From: Phycisphaerae bacterium
GTDB taxonomy: Bacteria > Planctomycetota > Phycisphaerae > UBA1845 > UTPLA1
DNA: 64,000 nucleotides
Reading direction: 5' to 3'
Assembly: GCA_016935885.1 (NCBI GenBank)
Contig: JAFGQA010000248.1
Span: forward strand, 1-64,000
Shown here: positions 8,511 to 16,602 of the stretch, piece by piece
How the letters are laid out: each line of letters starts with the position of its first letter
How positions within the stretch are numbered: the stretch's first letter is position 1
Position numbers and translations under genes: made by a program
Notes under the pieces: model-generated
Seen by the model: only the letters and a program-made list of their open reading frames with translations
What the model was told of the DNA's origin: nothing
Database searches by the model: none

Positions 8511-9695
8511 ATGATGGCGAACGAGAAGGTCGGTATTTACCGCAGCTACTATGGACCCATTCCCAAAGATCGCTCGGGCAAGCCGCTGCCAAAGAGCCGG
8601 TGGCCGCAGAAGCGGGCTCACAGCTGGGTCGTACGTTGGTACGGCTCGGACGGCCAGCGGTACAGCAAGAGTGTCGCAACCCGAAAGGAGGCTGACAGAC
8701 TCGCAGAAGAGGTACAAGCGGATGTTCGGGCAGGCAAGGGCGATCTCCCGCAGGAGATGACGTTGAAGGCGTTCGGCGAGATGTACTTGAAGATTCGAAC
8801 CGGGCTCACGGAGCGCACACAGGCGGAACACGAGCGGACGCTCAGGTTCCTCCGGCAGCGCCTCGGAGACGCCCGGGCCGTTCACAAGATCACGCCGCTC
8901 GACGCCCGCCAGTTCATCAGTTGGTTCCGCAAACGGACGTTGAAGAACAAGCCGATCGCGCCGGCCACGGCCAACAAGGTGCTCCGCGAGTGCCGGCGCA
9001 TCTTCTGGGAAGCGGTCGACTGTAACTTGATTCTGCACAACCCGTTTGACCGCATGAAGCAGGAGCGCGTCAGCGATCCGCCGTGGCACCACGTGACGCC
9101 GGAGGAGTATCAGCGGCTCATTGCTGCAGCGCCGTCGCTGCGTTGGCAGGGCATGATCGCGTTGGCCTATTGCTGCGGCCTGCGTGTGGGCGAGGTTCTG
9201 AACCTCACCTGGCGGGACGTTGACTTCGCTGAAGGACGGCTCCGCGTCGTCGCCAAGCGTGGCGAGGCGGACATGCTCGACTGGTCGCCGAAGGACAAGG
9301 ACATGCGGATCCTGCCCGTGCCGGCGCCGGCGATCAATCTGCTGACAAAACTGCAGTTGGACCCGTCGGCCGGCGCGGTGTACTTGTTCGTGATCGGCAA
9401 GGGGCCGAAGGCCGGTCAGCGGATCGGGCGGAACAACGTCTGGCGCGACTTCGATGCGATCCGCCGCAAGGCGGGGCTGCCGAAGTGCAGCATGCACGAT
9501 CTTCGCCGGAGCTTCTGCACGAACCTGTCCCGCGCGATCCCGATGCACGTGGTTCAGGAACTGGCCGGGCACAGCGACATCCGCACGACGCGGCGTTTCT
9601 ACGTGCAGGTGGAGCCGGAGTTGATGCAGCGCGCCTGCCGGGTGCTGGAAACGGCGCTCGACGAGGCGACGGAGACTGAAAATGGGTCGGAGTGA
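8511..9695 (+). CDS. Tyrosine recombinase (phage/ICE-type integrase)
   Basis: A 394-aa site-specific recombinase that would insert and excise the element. The N-terminal ~75 residues form an arm-binding region (GIYRSYYGP... WVVRWYGSDG), residues ~85-170 the SAM-like core-binding domain, and the rest the catalytic domain. The catalytic set is complete: Arg in GLRVGEVLNLTW (~225), His and Arg in MHDLRRSFCT (~330-333), His in LAGHSDIRTT (~352) and the nucleophile Tyr in RFYVQV (~363). ATG8511 follows GGAGG at 4 bases. The gene ends 104 bases from the 3' half of a tRNA-Gly, the usual place for a tRNA-targeting integrase. Confidence 0.95.
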   Translation: MMANEKVGIYRSYYGPIPKDRSGKPLPKSRWPQKRAHSWVVRWYGSDGQRYSKSVATRKEADRLAEEVQADVRAGKGDLPQEMTLKAFGEMYLKIRTGLTERTQAEHERTLRFLRQRLGDARAVHKITPLDARQFISWFRKRTLKNKPIAPATANKVLRECRRIFWEAVDCNLILHNPFDRMKQERVSDPPWHHVTPEEYQRLIAAAPSLRWQGMIALAYCCGLRVGEVLNLTWRDVDFAEGRLRVVAKRGEADMLDWSPKDKDMRILPVPAPAINLLTKLQLDPSAGAVYLFVIGKGPKAGQRIGRNNVWRDFDAIRRKAGLPKCSMHDLRRSFCTNLSRAIPMHVVQELAGHSDIRTTRRFYVQVEPELMQRACRVLETALDEATETENGSE

Positions 9696-9747
9696 CCAAC
9701 TTTTGACCAACTCCGGAGGCTGGCATTCGTTTTTGGCCCTTCCCAGC

Positions 9748-9776
9748 AAAAAGGCCCAGGCTCGTAAGCCTAGGCC
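9748..9776 (-). terminator. Rho-independent terminator of the tRNA-Gly remnant
   Basis: On the minus strand, GGCC-T-AGGCT (9776-9767) pairs with AGCCT-G-GGCC (9762-9753) around a TACG loop with one mismatch and is followed by TTTTT (9752-9748). It lies just past the tRNA 3' end and looks like the native terminator of that tRNA gene carried along with the attachment core. Confidence 0.7.
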
Positions 9777-9798
9777 TGGCAAGTACTTCCATTCAAAA

Positions 9799-9840
9799 GC
9801 GGGCGATGGGATTCGAACCCACGACGTCCAGCTTGGGAAT
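9799..9840 (-). other. tRNA-Gly(CCC) 3' half: attachment-site core (att)
   Basis: Read on the minus strand, this stretch gives the anticodon loop TTCCCAA, the 3' anticodon stem GCTGG, a short variable loop, a perfect T-arm (GTGGG / TTCGAAT / CCCAT) and the acceptor strand CGCCCGC. It resembles bacterial tRNA-Gly with CCC anticodon from the loop to the acceptor. Bases further upstream do not pair with the anticodon stem and form no D-arm or 5' acceptor strand, so the gene is not complete. A match starting inside the anticodon loop is the expected identity block of a tyrosine integrase. CCA is not encoded. Confidence 0.8.
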
Positions 9841-10036
9841 GGGTGGTAGCAGCGATATAACCAGCGAATTGACAAATACTTACGATCACGACGATTTGAG
9901 CTTGGTGTCCTGCTTGGTGTTGCTCCGTCGCCACCCGGAGTTGCCGAAGCTCATCGATGCCTGGGAGCGCCTGCCGGAAGCAATCCGGGCCGGCATATTG
10001 GCAACAGTGCGAGTTGCTCTTGACGGAGAATCGTGA
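9839..10036 (+). CDS. Short protein or gene remnant beside the att core
   Basis: A 65-aa frame; the open frame continues upstream through the antisense of the tRNA remnant to 9806. Only the C-terminal part looks like real protein: LRRHPELPKLIDAWERLPEAIRAGILATVRVA, an amphipathic two-helix pattern I remember from small ORFs next to integrase genes in Planctomycetota-like genomes. No convincing ribosome site precedes ATG9839. It may be the tail of a gene cut by integration, or a small conserved element protein. It converges on the ATPase gene ending at 10065. Confidence 0.4.
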   Translation: MGGSSDITSELTNTYDHDDLSLVSCLVLLRRHPELPKLIDAWERLPEAIRAGILATVRVALDGES

Positions 10037-10064
10037 CCGGACACTTTCCACCGGTGCCAACGAC

Positions 10065-10844
10065 TCACAGATAGGCCTCCCGCAGCTTCTCGGGATCCGA
10101 AAGTCCTTTCGCGGATCCCCAGTATGACACGCTCCCGGTACGCAGCACGCAGACACGATTCGCGATCCTGAGAACCTCGCGGACCTTTTGCTCAACAATC
10201 AAGACGGAGGCACCGCTTCCTTTCACGATCGCCTCCAAGTGGCTCAGGGCCTCGGCAACAAGGGGCGGCGCGAGCCCCAGCGAGGGTTCATCGAGAAGGA
10301 GAAGTCGCGGTGATAGCACCCAAGCGCAGGCCAACGCGAGCATCTGCTTCTCACCCCCAGAGAGAGTGCCGGCTCGCTGCCGCAGACGCCCACTGAGCTG
10401 AGGAAACTGCGACAGGGCATGGTCGATCCCTGCCATTCTGGCTGGTTTGCCGGTTATCGGAGTGGCGGCAACTTCGAGATTCTCTCGCACCGACAGGTCG
10501 CTAAAAACGCGGTTGCCTTGCGGCACATAGGCGACTCCCCGGTTGAGCCAATCGCGAGGCTCCGGTTTCGCGATCTGGTCCCCGTTGTGGAAGACGCGCC
10601 CCGCCCAGAGCGGAATCATGCCGAAGATCGCTTTCAGAAGCGTGGACTTCCCGGCTCCGTTGTGCCCGATGACGGCTACGACCTCGCCCGCTCCAACCAC
10701 AAGGTCCACACCTCCCAGAACCTGCTTCTGACCGTAACCCGAAACGAGCGAATCGACCCGGAGAAGAGGCCGACGTTCGCGCCCCGCGTCCTGCGATCCC
10801 GAAGCCGGCGAAGCGACTAGCGCATTGTCACGCTCTTCAGGCAA
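10065..10844 (-). CDS. livF: ABC importer ATPase, LivF type
   Basis: A 259-aa ATP-binding subunit of a branched-chain amino acid-class (HAAT) importer. Walker A GHNGAGKST, the LivF signature LSGGEKQML, Walker B LLLDEPSLGLAP and the switch segment VLIVEQKV are all intact, and the order V-Y-S-G-Y-G at the N-terminus is typical of LivF. The best start is TTG10844, overlapping the livG stop, because GGAGG stands 6 bases upstream; the longer frame to 10901 has no site and lies inside livG. It is the last gene of the ten-gene operon and pairs with LivG as the nucleotide-binding heterodimer. Confidence 0.9.
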   Translation of the reverse strand: MPEERDNALVASPASGSQDAGRERRPLLRVDSLVSGYGQKQVLGGVDLVVGAGEVVAVIGHNGAGKSTLLKAIFGMIPLWAGRVFHNGDQIAKPEPRDWLNRGVAYVPQGNRVFSDLSVRENLEVAATPITGKPARMAGIDHALSQFPQLSGRLRQRAGTLSGGEKQMLALACAWVLSPRLLLLDEPSLGLAPPLVAEALSHLEAIVKGSGASVLIVEQKVREVLRIANRVCVLRTGSVSYWGSAKGLSDPEKLREAYL

Positions 10845-11586
10845 CGAAGGCCTCCATGATCTCAGGACGCTCGATGACTTCAGCCGGAGGCCCCTGGGCA
10901 ATCAGCTTCCCATCATCCATCACATAGACGACGTCGGCGACCTTCCTCACTGCACCAATGTCGTGCTCGATGAAGACAATCAGCTTCCCAGAATCGCGAA
11001 GCTGCTCAAGCAGCCCGAGAATGCGTTCGGCCATTTCTGGATGCACGCCGGCGACCGGTTCGTCCAAGAGGAGGATGCGTGCCTCCGTAGCGAGGCAGCA
11101 CGCCAGGGACAGGAGCTTCTGCTGGCCGTAAGACAGCTCGCCGGCTGGTTCCCGAGCCTTCTCTGCAAGCCCCACGAATTCAAGCAGCCGCTCGGCATCC
11201 GCACGATTTCGTCGCTCCTCCTGCTTCACGCCCATTCGACCCAGGGCACGCCAAAGTCTCTCGCCTGACTGGTTGGGTCGCGCCAGCATGACGTTTTCGA
11301 GTACGCTAATCAGGCGTACAAGCCGAAGATCCTGAAAAGTCCGGGCAATGCCCAACACGCTGATGTGGTGCGGCGCAGCTCGTGTGATCTCATCTTCGCC
11401 AAGCAGGCATCTACCGCTATCGGGGCGAAGGAACCCAGAGATGACGTTGATCAGCGTGGTCTTGCCCGCACCATTCGGTCCGATGATGGCGGCGATCCCC
11501 GACGCCGGCAGCTCAAGCGTGAGCGAGGCGAGAGCCCTCACGCTGTCGAACGCCTTGCACAATCTCTCGCAACGCAAGACCTGCAC
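10837..11586 (-). CDS. livG: ABC importer ATPase, LivG type
   Basis: A 249-aa ATP-binding subunit. Walker A GPNGAGKTT, signature ELSYGQQKLLSLA (the LivG variant with SYGQQ), Walker B ILLLDEPVAGVHP and the His switch in FIEHDIGAV are present; the LivG-specific insertion (NVMLARPNQSGERLWRALG) follows the Q-loop. Start is GTG11586 with GGGAG 6 bases upstream. It overlaps livF by 8 bases and follows livM after 96 bases. Confidence 0.9.
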   Translation of the reverse strand: MQVLRCERLCKAFDSVRALASLTLELPASGIAAIIGPNGAGKTTLINVISGFLRPDSGRCLLGEDEITRAAPHHISVLGIARTFQDLRLVRLISVLENVMLARPNQSGERLWRALGRMGVKQEERRNRADAERLLEFVGLAEKAREPAGELSYGQQKLLSLACCLATEARILLLDEPVAGVHPEMAERILGLLEQLRDSGKLIVFIEHDIGAVRKVADVVYVMDDGKLIAQGPPAEVIERPEIMEAFVA

Positions 11587-11682
11587 GCCACACTCCCGGG
11601 TTCCCGGCTACCGCTAATCCGTGTCGTGGAGAACCACGCACGCATTTCCAATACGTTCCGTTCGCCGCGCGATATTCAATCG

Positions 11683-12555
11683 CTACTTGCCGAAGGCGTA
11701 CTTACCCGCAAGTCCCTGTGGTCGTATCATCATCATCACCACCAGCAACCCTCCGTAGATGATTTGCCGCAAGTTGGCGGCCACCGAGTTCGGCAGCCCG
11801 ACAAACCGCAGCAGTTCCGGCAGACTTACGAGGACCAGGGCGCCGATCAACGGCCCCCACAAGCTCCCGGCCCCGCCGATGATCACCATCGAGATAATCA
11901 GAATCGACTCCATGACCGTGAAGCTGGTTGGATCGATGTAGCTGATGTAGTGGGCGTAGAGACTCCCGGCCAGGGCCGCCAGGGCGCTGCTGACAGCGAA
12001 AGCCACGATCTTGACCAGGACCGTATTCTTCCCAAGCGACTTGGCGAAGACCTCATCCTCGCGAATCGCATGCAGCACCCGCCCGAACGGCCCCGAGGAG
12101 AGCTGCCAGACGACCCCATACGCCACCGCGGCGCACAACCCGACCGCTGCGAGGAAGCCTCCGTGCGAGGTGATGGCCAGCCCGAAGATGGCTGGCTGCG
12201 GGATGCCGGGGATGCCGGTGGGGCCGCCGGTGAGTTCATTCCAGTTGTTGAAGATGCTGAATAGGATTACCTGGAAGGCAAACGTTGCTATGACGAAGTA
12301 GTCGTCGAGGAGTCTCAACGACGGCAACGACACGAGAAGCGATAGCAACGCCGCGACGAACATGCCACCGAGAACGCCCAGCAGAAACGGCGCTCCCGCC
12401 TTGACAGTCAGAAGTGCGGACGTGTACGCACCGAGGCCGTAGAACGCGGCGTGTGCGATGGAAAGCAGCCCCGTGTGGCCGGCCAGAAGATCAAGCGACG
12501 CCGCCAGGATGATGTAGATGCCCGCAAAGACCATTATGTGAAGAACGTATTCCAT
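11683..12555 (-). CDS. livM: ABC importer permease, LivM type
   Basis: A 290-aa inner-membrane permease with about eight hydrophobic segments. It begins with IILAASLDLLAGHTGLLSIAHAAFYGLGAY, the diagnostic LivM/LivH N-terminal motif, and contains a cytoplasmic coupling segment GRVLHAIREDEVFAKSLG followed by the conserved GGAGSLWGPLIGA. The C-terminus RPQGLAGK is typical. ATG12555 lies 10 bases before the end of the upstream 389-aa gene, so translation is probably coupled. The partner permease is encoded two genes upstream. Confidence 0.9.
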   Translation of the reverse strand: MEYVLHIMVFAGIYIILAASLDLLAGHTGLLSIAHAAFYGLGAYTSALLTVKAGAPFLLGVLGGMFVAALLSLLVSLPSLRLLDDYFVIATFAFQVILFSIFNNWNELTGGPTGIPGIPQPAIFGLAITSHGGFLAAVGLCAAVAYGVVWQLSSGPFGRVLHAIREDEVFAKSLGKNTVLVKIVAFAVSSALAALAGSLYAHYISYIDPTSFTVMESILIISMVIIGGAGSLWGPLIGALVLVSLPELLRFVGLPNSVAANLRQIIYGGLLVVMMMIRPQGLAGKYAFGK

Positions 12556-12564
12556 GGCAGGGGC

Positions 12565-13734
12565 TCAATCCTCCAACAGGAGCCTGCACACGTCTTTCAA
12601 GAAGTAGCTGACCGTCCATGCGTACGTACGCTCCGGCCATTCGGTGGTGCGTCCCGTCGCCTCAACCAGGAACGACAAGATCTCGGCGAAGGAACGCTTC
12701 TTGTCTTCTTCCAGTTCGCGCACGCGGTGTCTGCTGATCAAGGCGCTGATCCCCAAACACGATACTGAGATATCCGGCTCGCCGTCAGAGCAAGCGGGCA
12801 GGCCACTGCCGGGTCGTCCGCGCCACGGCGAACGAAGGGTCCCCTCCAAAGCCCGTGACATCGACGTCGCAAGCGGACAAGCACTGGCCGCAAGAGCCTC
12901 TTCGAGTTCCGTGAGGACGAACAGAGTGTATAGCTGACGTCCTTTTTCCGGGTCCAAGCCAGAAGTCCAACCGTTCAGTTTGGCCGAGTACTTCTTTGCC
13001 AGCGCCTGCTGAGCCGCCTCGCGCAGGTACGTGACCCTCGCCTTCTCTGCGAGAGCGGAGAGTCCCTCATCTCTCGAGATCAGGTCGAATGCAGATAGCG
13101 CAGCTGCAGGCGTCGCGGCCTTCTCTCGTTCCCAGTCAACATCGTCAAATGAGTCGATCAAGTACTGCGCGGTCCGCGCGCTGTTCAGATAGCCACATTC
13201 AGTCTTCGCCAGCCGCAAGAACCAGGCTGTGTGACGATAAGATGGAGCAACCCGTGGCGTGTCCTCACGATCCAACAGCAGCGTCCCTCCCGCACCGGTC
13301 CTGGAATCCCAACGCTGACCCGTGTACGCATTCACGCCCGATCTAATCTCATCCCATATCTGCGGCCACCGTCTGCGCGCAAAATCGCCAGTGCCCTGTC
13401 GCAGGAGTCGATCCGCAACCTGAAGTGCTTCGACAACGGCAACGGTCGTCATTACACTATCCCGTGTGGCTTGACCGACTTTCGGGCCATAGAGATCGCG
13501 CATATACATGCGATCAGAATGCCCCCACCCGCCGGCACCGATGCCCTCTTCGAGGCGATCCTTGAGCAGGAAACTAAGACCATTGCTGAGCGACATGAGC
13601 AAGTCGTCCCGACTGACGCAATCCAGCAGTCTGACCCGTTCGCACAATCGCTTCCGTAGCCGGCCGAGAGCAAGGATCGCGCTCCGTATCTCGTTGAGGT
13701 CGACTTTGACGACACCAAGATCGAACTCAGGCAT
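12565..13734 (-). CDS. Unknown all-helical 389-aa protein inside the ABC operon
   Basis: Not a transporter subunit and not recognised. It is almost entirely helical with repeated helix pairs, e.g. GGWGHSDRMYM followed by SVMTTVAVVEALQVADRLL, a hint of an alpha/alpha-toroid such as terpenoid-cyclase, prenyltransferase or glycosidase folds. I cannot find the catalytic DxDD of cyclases or a zinc triad. No signal peptide or membrane helix. GAGGTGA precedes ATG13734 by a good distance. It is inserted between the two permease genes, 9 bases from livM and 14 from livH, so it is surely co-expressed with them. A role in handling the transported compound or the peptide is inference. Confidence 0.75.
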   Translation of the reverse strand: MPEFDLGVVKVDLNEIRSAILALGRLRKRLCERVRLLDCVSRDDLLMSLSNGLSFLLKDRLEEGIGAGGWGHSDRMYMRDLYGPKVGQATRDSVMTTVAVVEALQVADRLLRQGTGDFARRRWPQIWDEIRSGVNAYTGQRWDSRTGAGGTLLLDREDTPRVAPSYRHTAWFLRLAKTECGYLNSARTAQYLIDSFDDVDWEREKAATPAAALSAFDLISRDEGLSALAEKARVTYLREAAQQALAKKYSAKLNGWTSGLDPEKGRQLYTLFVLTELEEALAASACPLATSMSRALEGTLRSPWRGRPGSGLPACSDGEPDISVSCLGISALISRHRVRELEEDKKRSFAEILSFLVEATGRTTEWPERTYAWTVSYFLKDVCRLLLED

Positions 13735-13748
13735 GATCTCACCTCATG

Positions 13749-14621
13749 CTAAACCGCCACCTTCCGAAGCGGCTTGCCGAACAGGCCCTGCGGTCGAACG
13801 AGCAGGAAAACCAGCAGGATGGCGAAGGCGACGGCGTCTTGCCACTGTGAGCCGAGTTGCCAAATGGCGACTTGCTGGGCAGCCGCCAGAAACAGCGATC
13901 CCAGGACGATTCCGCCGATGCTGCTTACGCCGCCGATGATGACCGCCACGATCGCGAGCATCAGGGCGCTCATGCCCATTGTCGGCCGCATGTTCACGTC
14001 GAGCGCCACCAGGATACCGGCGACCGCCGCCAAGCCCGAGCCAATCGCGAACGTCGCGAGGATGACCCGGTCAACCCGGATACCGCGGATGCGAGCAAGT
14101 TCGGCGTCGTCCGCGACCGCCCGCATCGCCCGGCCGAGCCCAGTTCCCCCCAGCACGAGCGTCACCACCGCCAGGAGCGCAACGCAGACGGTGGTCGCCA
14201 GCACCGAAGTTGGCGTGATCCGCCCACCCAGAATGTCCATGCCTTCGCGCACCGTAGATGACTGGAGCATTCTGACATCGTCGCCCCAGATAATGGAGAT
14301 CAGGTTCTGAAGCACGACGTACGCCCCGACCGACGCGATCAGCAGCGTTAGCGCCGAGGCTGACCACCGTCGCATGTTGCGGTACAGCCCGACCTCCATC
14401 AGCCCGCCAAAGCACACACTTCCAGCGACGCCCAGCAAGGCAGCGACAACGACGGGAAGACCGAGCTGAACACTCCCGCAGTACGTCAGGTACGCGGCGC
14501 CCGTGTACACAACGGCGTGCGCAAAATGGAAGAAACGGGTCGTGCTGAAAATCAGGCCGAAGCCTACGGCCATTAGCGCGAGCGTGCTCGACGCTACTAC
14601 CATGTTCAACACAACCTGCAT
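13749..14621 (-). CDS. livH: ABC importer permease, LivH type
   Basis: A 290-aa inner-membrane permease with about eight hydrophobic segments. Diagnostic elements: ALMAVGFGLIFSTTRFFHFAHAVVY near the N-terminus, GRAMRAVADDAELARIRGI (coupling helix region) and GGVSSIGGIVLGSLFLA, ending in LLVRPQGLFGK. ATG14621 is chosen because GGAG stands 6 bases upstream; the longer frame to 14675 adds a hydrophilic leader with no site. With LivM it forms the transmembrane heterodimer. Confidence 0.9.
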   Translation of the reverse strand: MQVVLNMVVASSTLALMAVGFGLIFSTTRFFHFAHAVVYTGAAYLTYCGSVQLGLPVVVAALLGVAGSVCFGGLMEVGLYRNMRRWSASALTLLIASVGAYVVLQNLISIIWGDDVRMLQSSTVREGMDILGGRITPTSVLATTVCVALLAVVTLVLGGTGLGRAMRAVADDAELARIRGIRVDRVILATFAIGSGLAAVAGILVALDVNMRPTMGMSALMLAIVAVIIGGVSSIGGIVLGSLFLAAAQQVAIWQLGSQWQDAVAFAILLVFLLVRPQGLFGKPLRKVAV

Positions 14622-14691
14622 TCGCCACTCCACGCTTTCAAGCCAACCTGTGTCGCCGCGCACAACCAAGCACACAAGCTATCTCGGCCCG

Positions 14692-15774
14692 TCACGGTAG
14701 CGGGATTTTACCGGCAAGAAGCTCGTCGAATGCCACATCCTTGCGCAGCGTCCCGTCCATCCCGAAGACCTTCAGATAAGTATCAACAATCCCGCCCACG
14801 TATAATTGAAGGAGCCTGGTAGAGCTGTTGTATGTAAAGACTAGCCGCCTACTATATACCGAGTAGTCTTCACACGGACAGGCCGCACCACCAAGATCGT
14901 CACTGAAGACCCACAAGAACGTAACTCCGCGTGCGTTGCGGTATGTGGTATTGTACGCATCAATGACTGCACGATCCCCAGGAGATGTGAAGGCCGCGAA
15001 ATTCTCTCGTGTAACAACCTGCACACGTACCACTGCCATGAGACCGCGACTGGCTCGTGCGTTCACCTCCGCAATATGCTCTGCAACTCTCGTGTCCTTT
15101 ACTAACGTTTCTGGTGAAAACAGATTAAACGCAAACTGTGAATCGCACGTCTTATCGAGTCCGATGGATAACTGGGCGTAGTCTTGTTCTGACCGATCCG
15201 CTGCAAACACAATACCCGCTGTGCCAGATGCCATTATGTTGTCTACGATGCCTTTTGCTCCTGGGTCCAACAGAGATACATGTGATGTCCGCATGCCTTC
15301 GTAGACCGCCGGGCCAAGAAGTTCGCCAAGCGTCAACTCGAGTTTCTGGCGGATTGTGTTATCAAGCCCCGGCAGCCTCTGCAAGAACGTTTCGAGGAGT
15401 GTCGCCGAAATGAGAAAGCCCAGGAATCCCCAGATCCAGAATGACGCGGTGGTCCAACTTGGCATGCGACCTAGAAGAGCATCCTCCTGCGCCGGATAGG
15501 CTTCAATGAATCGGTTCCTAAGCGACATGTCGACGCGCATTTCGCCTCGCTTAAGCTTGGCGAACTCCTCCTTAGAGATGGCGACGGATGACGCGATCTG
15601 AGCGTCGTCGCATTGCAGCCGCTTCTGAAGCGCAGCGAGCCGATCTGCAAATGCTGCGCTCTTTACGTAAAGGCCGGCGTAACGCTCGCCCTCGACATAC
15701 GGACTGGCGAAGGCAAAGACGAGGCCGACAATGAGTGAGATGCCCGCTTGGAGTAATCTCGATCCCATAGTCAT
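14692..15774 (-). CDS. Unknown membrane protein with two helices and a HTH-like segment
   Basis: A 360-aa protein of unknown function. A first membrane helix or uncleaved signal lies at ~8-24 (LLQAGISLIVGLVFAFA). Residues ~50-75 (DDAQIASSVAISKEEFAKLKRGEM) look like a lambda-repressor-type HTH, a second membrane helix lies at ~110-130 (FWIWGFLGFLISATLLETFL), and the C-terminal ~210 residues form a soluble alpha/beta domain with strands such as GTAGIVFAADR and RGVTFLWVFSDDLGG and a CPC pair. ATG15774 has GGGAGG 6 bases upstream. With two membrane segments flanking the HTH-like part, topology is uncertain. It may be a sensor for the cluster; that is inference. Confidence 0.7.
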   Translation of the reverse strand: MTMGSRLLQAGISLIVGLVFAFASPYVEGERYAGLYVKSAAFADRLAALQKRLQCDDAQIASSVAISKEEFAKLKRGEMRVDMSLRNRFIEAYPAQEDALLGRMPSWTTASFWIWGFLGFLISATLLETFLQRLPGLDNTIRQKLELTLGELLGPAVYEGMRTSHVSLLDPGAKGIVDNIMASGTAGIVFAADRSEQDYAQLSIGLDKTCDSQFAFNLFSPETLVKDTRVAEHIAEVNARASRGLMAVVRVQVVTRENFAAFTSPGDRAVIDAYNTTYRNARGVTFLWVFSDDLGGAACPCEDYSVYSRRLVFTYNSSTRLLQLYVGGIVDTYLKVFGMDGTLRKDVAFDELLAGKIPLP

Positions 15775-15801
15775 ATGCAGCCTCCCAACTGAACACCATA
15801 G

Positions 15802-16602
15802 CTAGTGTGCATCACTGCGAAACTCGTAGGCGCCGCTGTAGCAACCGGATGCATCCGGCAACAAGTAAATCCGAAAGGGAAGCGCAGTGGTAGCTGCGCG
15901 GTCCGTGTATTCGTAGTATCCGTACCACAGGTTGCGCCTCAGGCAAAAACGCGAGACTTTGCGGTATTGCAGACCGTTCGGCAGTGAGTGCCGTTCGATG
16001 TACTGGCGGCGGCGCGCCGATTGAGACTGCGGATTCAACTGGCAGAATATGAAGCGGCCCCGCGGCGCAAGAAGGCGCCGTATGTGCCTGATAAGCGAGT
16101 AGTTGTCGTCCGGTGTAGGTAGGTATCCGAGAGACGTGTGCATCGACAGAACGACGTCGAACTGCTCGTCGATCGCGGCACGGGCATCTTGCAGACGGAA
16201 GTCGATGCTGACCCTCGCAGTGGCGGCGCAGCGCTCGGCCATGTTCAGCATGGTCGAAGATAAATCAACACCTAGAACTGAGTGTCCCTGGCGAGCAAGC
16301 TGAATCGCGTGCCTTCCATAGCCGCAGCATAGGTCAAGAATGCGGCGTGGTCGAGAAAGGTCGGCGACCTGGTGGAGCCAGGACACCTCAGACAACGTCA
16401 CGTCAGGCGGATTACGCAACTGGTCAACTGCGAGGTAGCGATCGTCGAATATGTCAGCGTACCAGGTATCCGGGATGCTGCAGGGATCGGCATACGGTTC
16501 CAGAAAGGCGCAGCGTTGACCTGCGGCAGGTGGGGCCGGCGGCGAAGCTGGGCCCCATTTACGCACAGGCGTCTGGAGGAAGGCACGCATTGGAACGGAC
16601 AC
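15802..16602 (-). CDS. Class I SAM-dependent methyltransferase
   Basis: A 266-aa methyltransferase. Motif I ILDLCCGYGRHAIQLA near residue 90, followed by the acidic end of strand 2 in VLGVDLS, and motif IV region FDVVLSMHTSLGY near 135 show an intact SAM pocket; RFIFCQLNP is motif VI. The N-terminal ~50 residues are Pro-rich and may precede the true start: GTG16602 is the longest option and overlaps the radical SAM gene by 44 bases, ATG16590 is nearly as good. The target could be the 67-aa peptide, the ABC substrate or a small molecule; the gene neighbourhood favours a modification pathway. Confidence 0.85.
   Translation of the reverse strand: MSVPMRAFLQTPVRKWGPASPPAPPAAGQRCAFLEPYADPCSIPDTWYADIFDDRYLAVDQLRNPPDVTLSEVSWLHQVADLSRPRRILDLCCGYGRHAIQLARQGHSVLGVDLSSTMLNMAERCAATARVSIDFRLQDARAAIDEQFDVVLSMHTSLGYLPTPDDNYSLIRHIRRLLAPRGRFIFCQLNPQSQSARRRQYIERHSLPNGLQYRKVSRFCLRRNLWYGYYEYTDRAATTALPFRIYLLPDASGCYSGAYEFRSDAH

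Noticed and set aside
9799..9876. A complete tRNA-Gly gene
   Set aside because: Bases upstream of the anticodon loop neither pair with the 3' anticodon stem nor form a D-arm or acceptor strand; only the 3' half is present.
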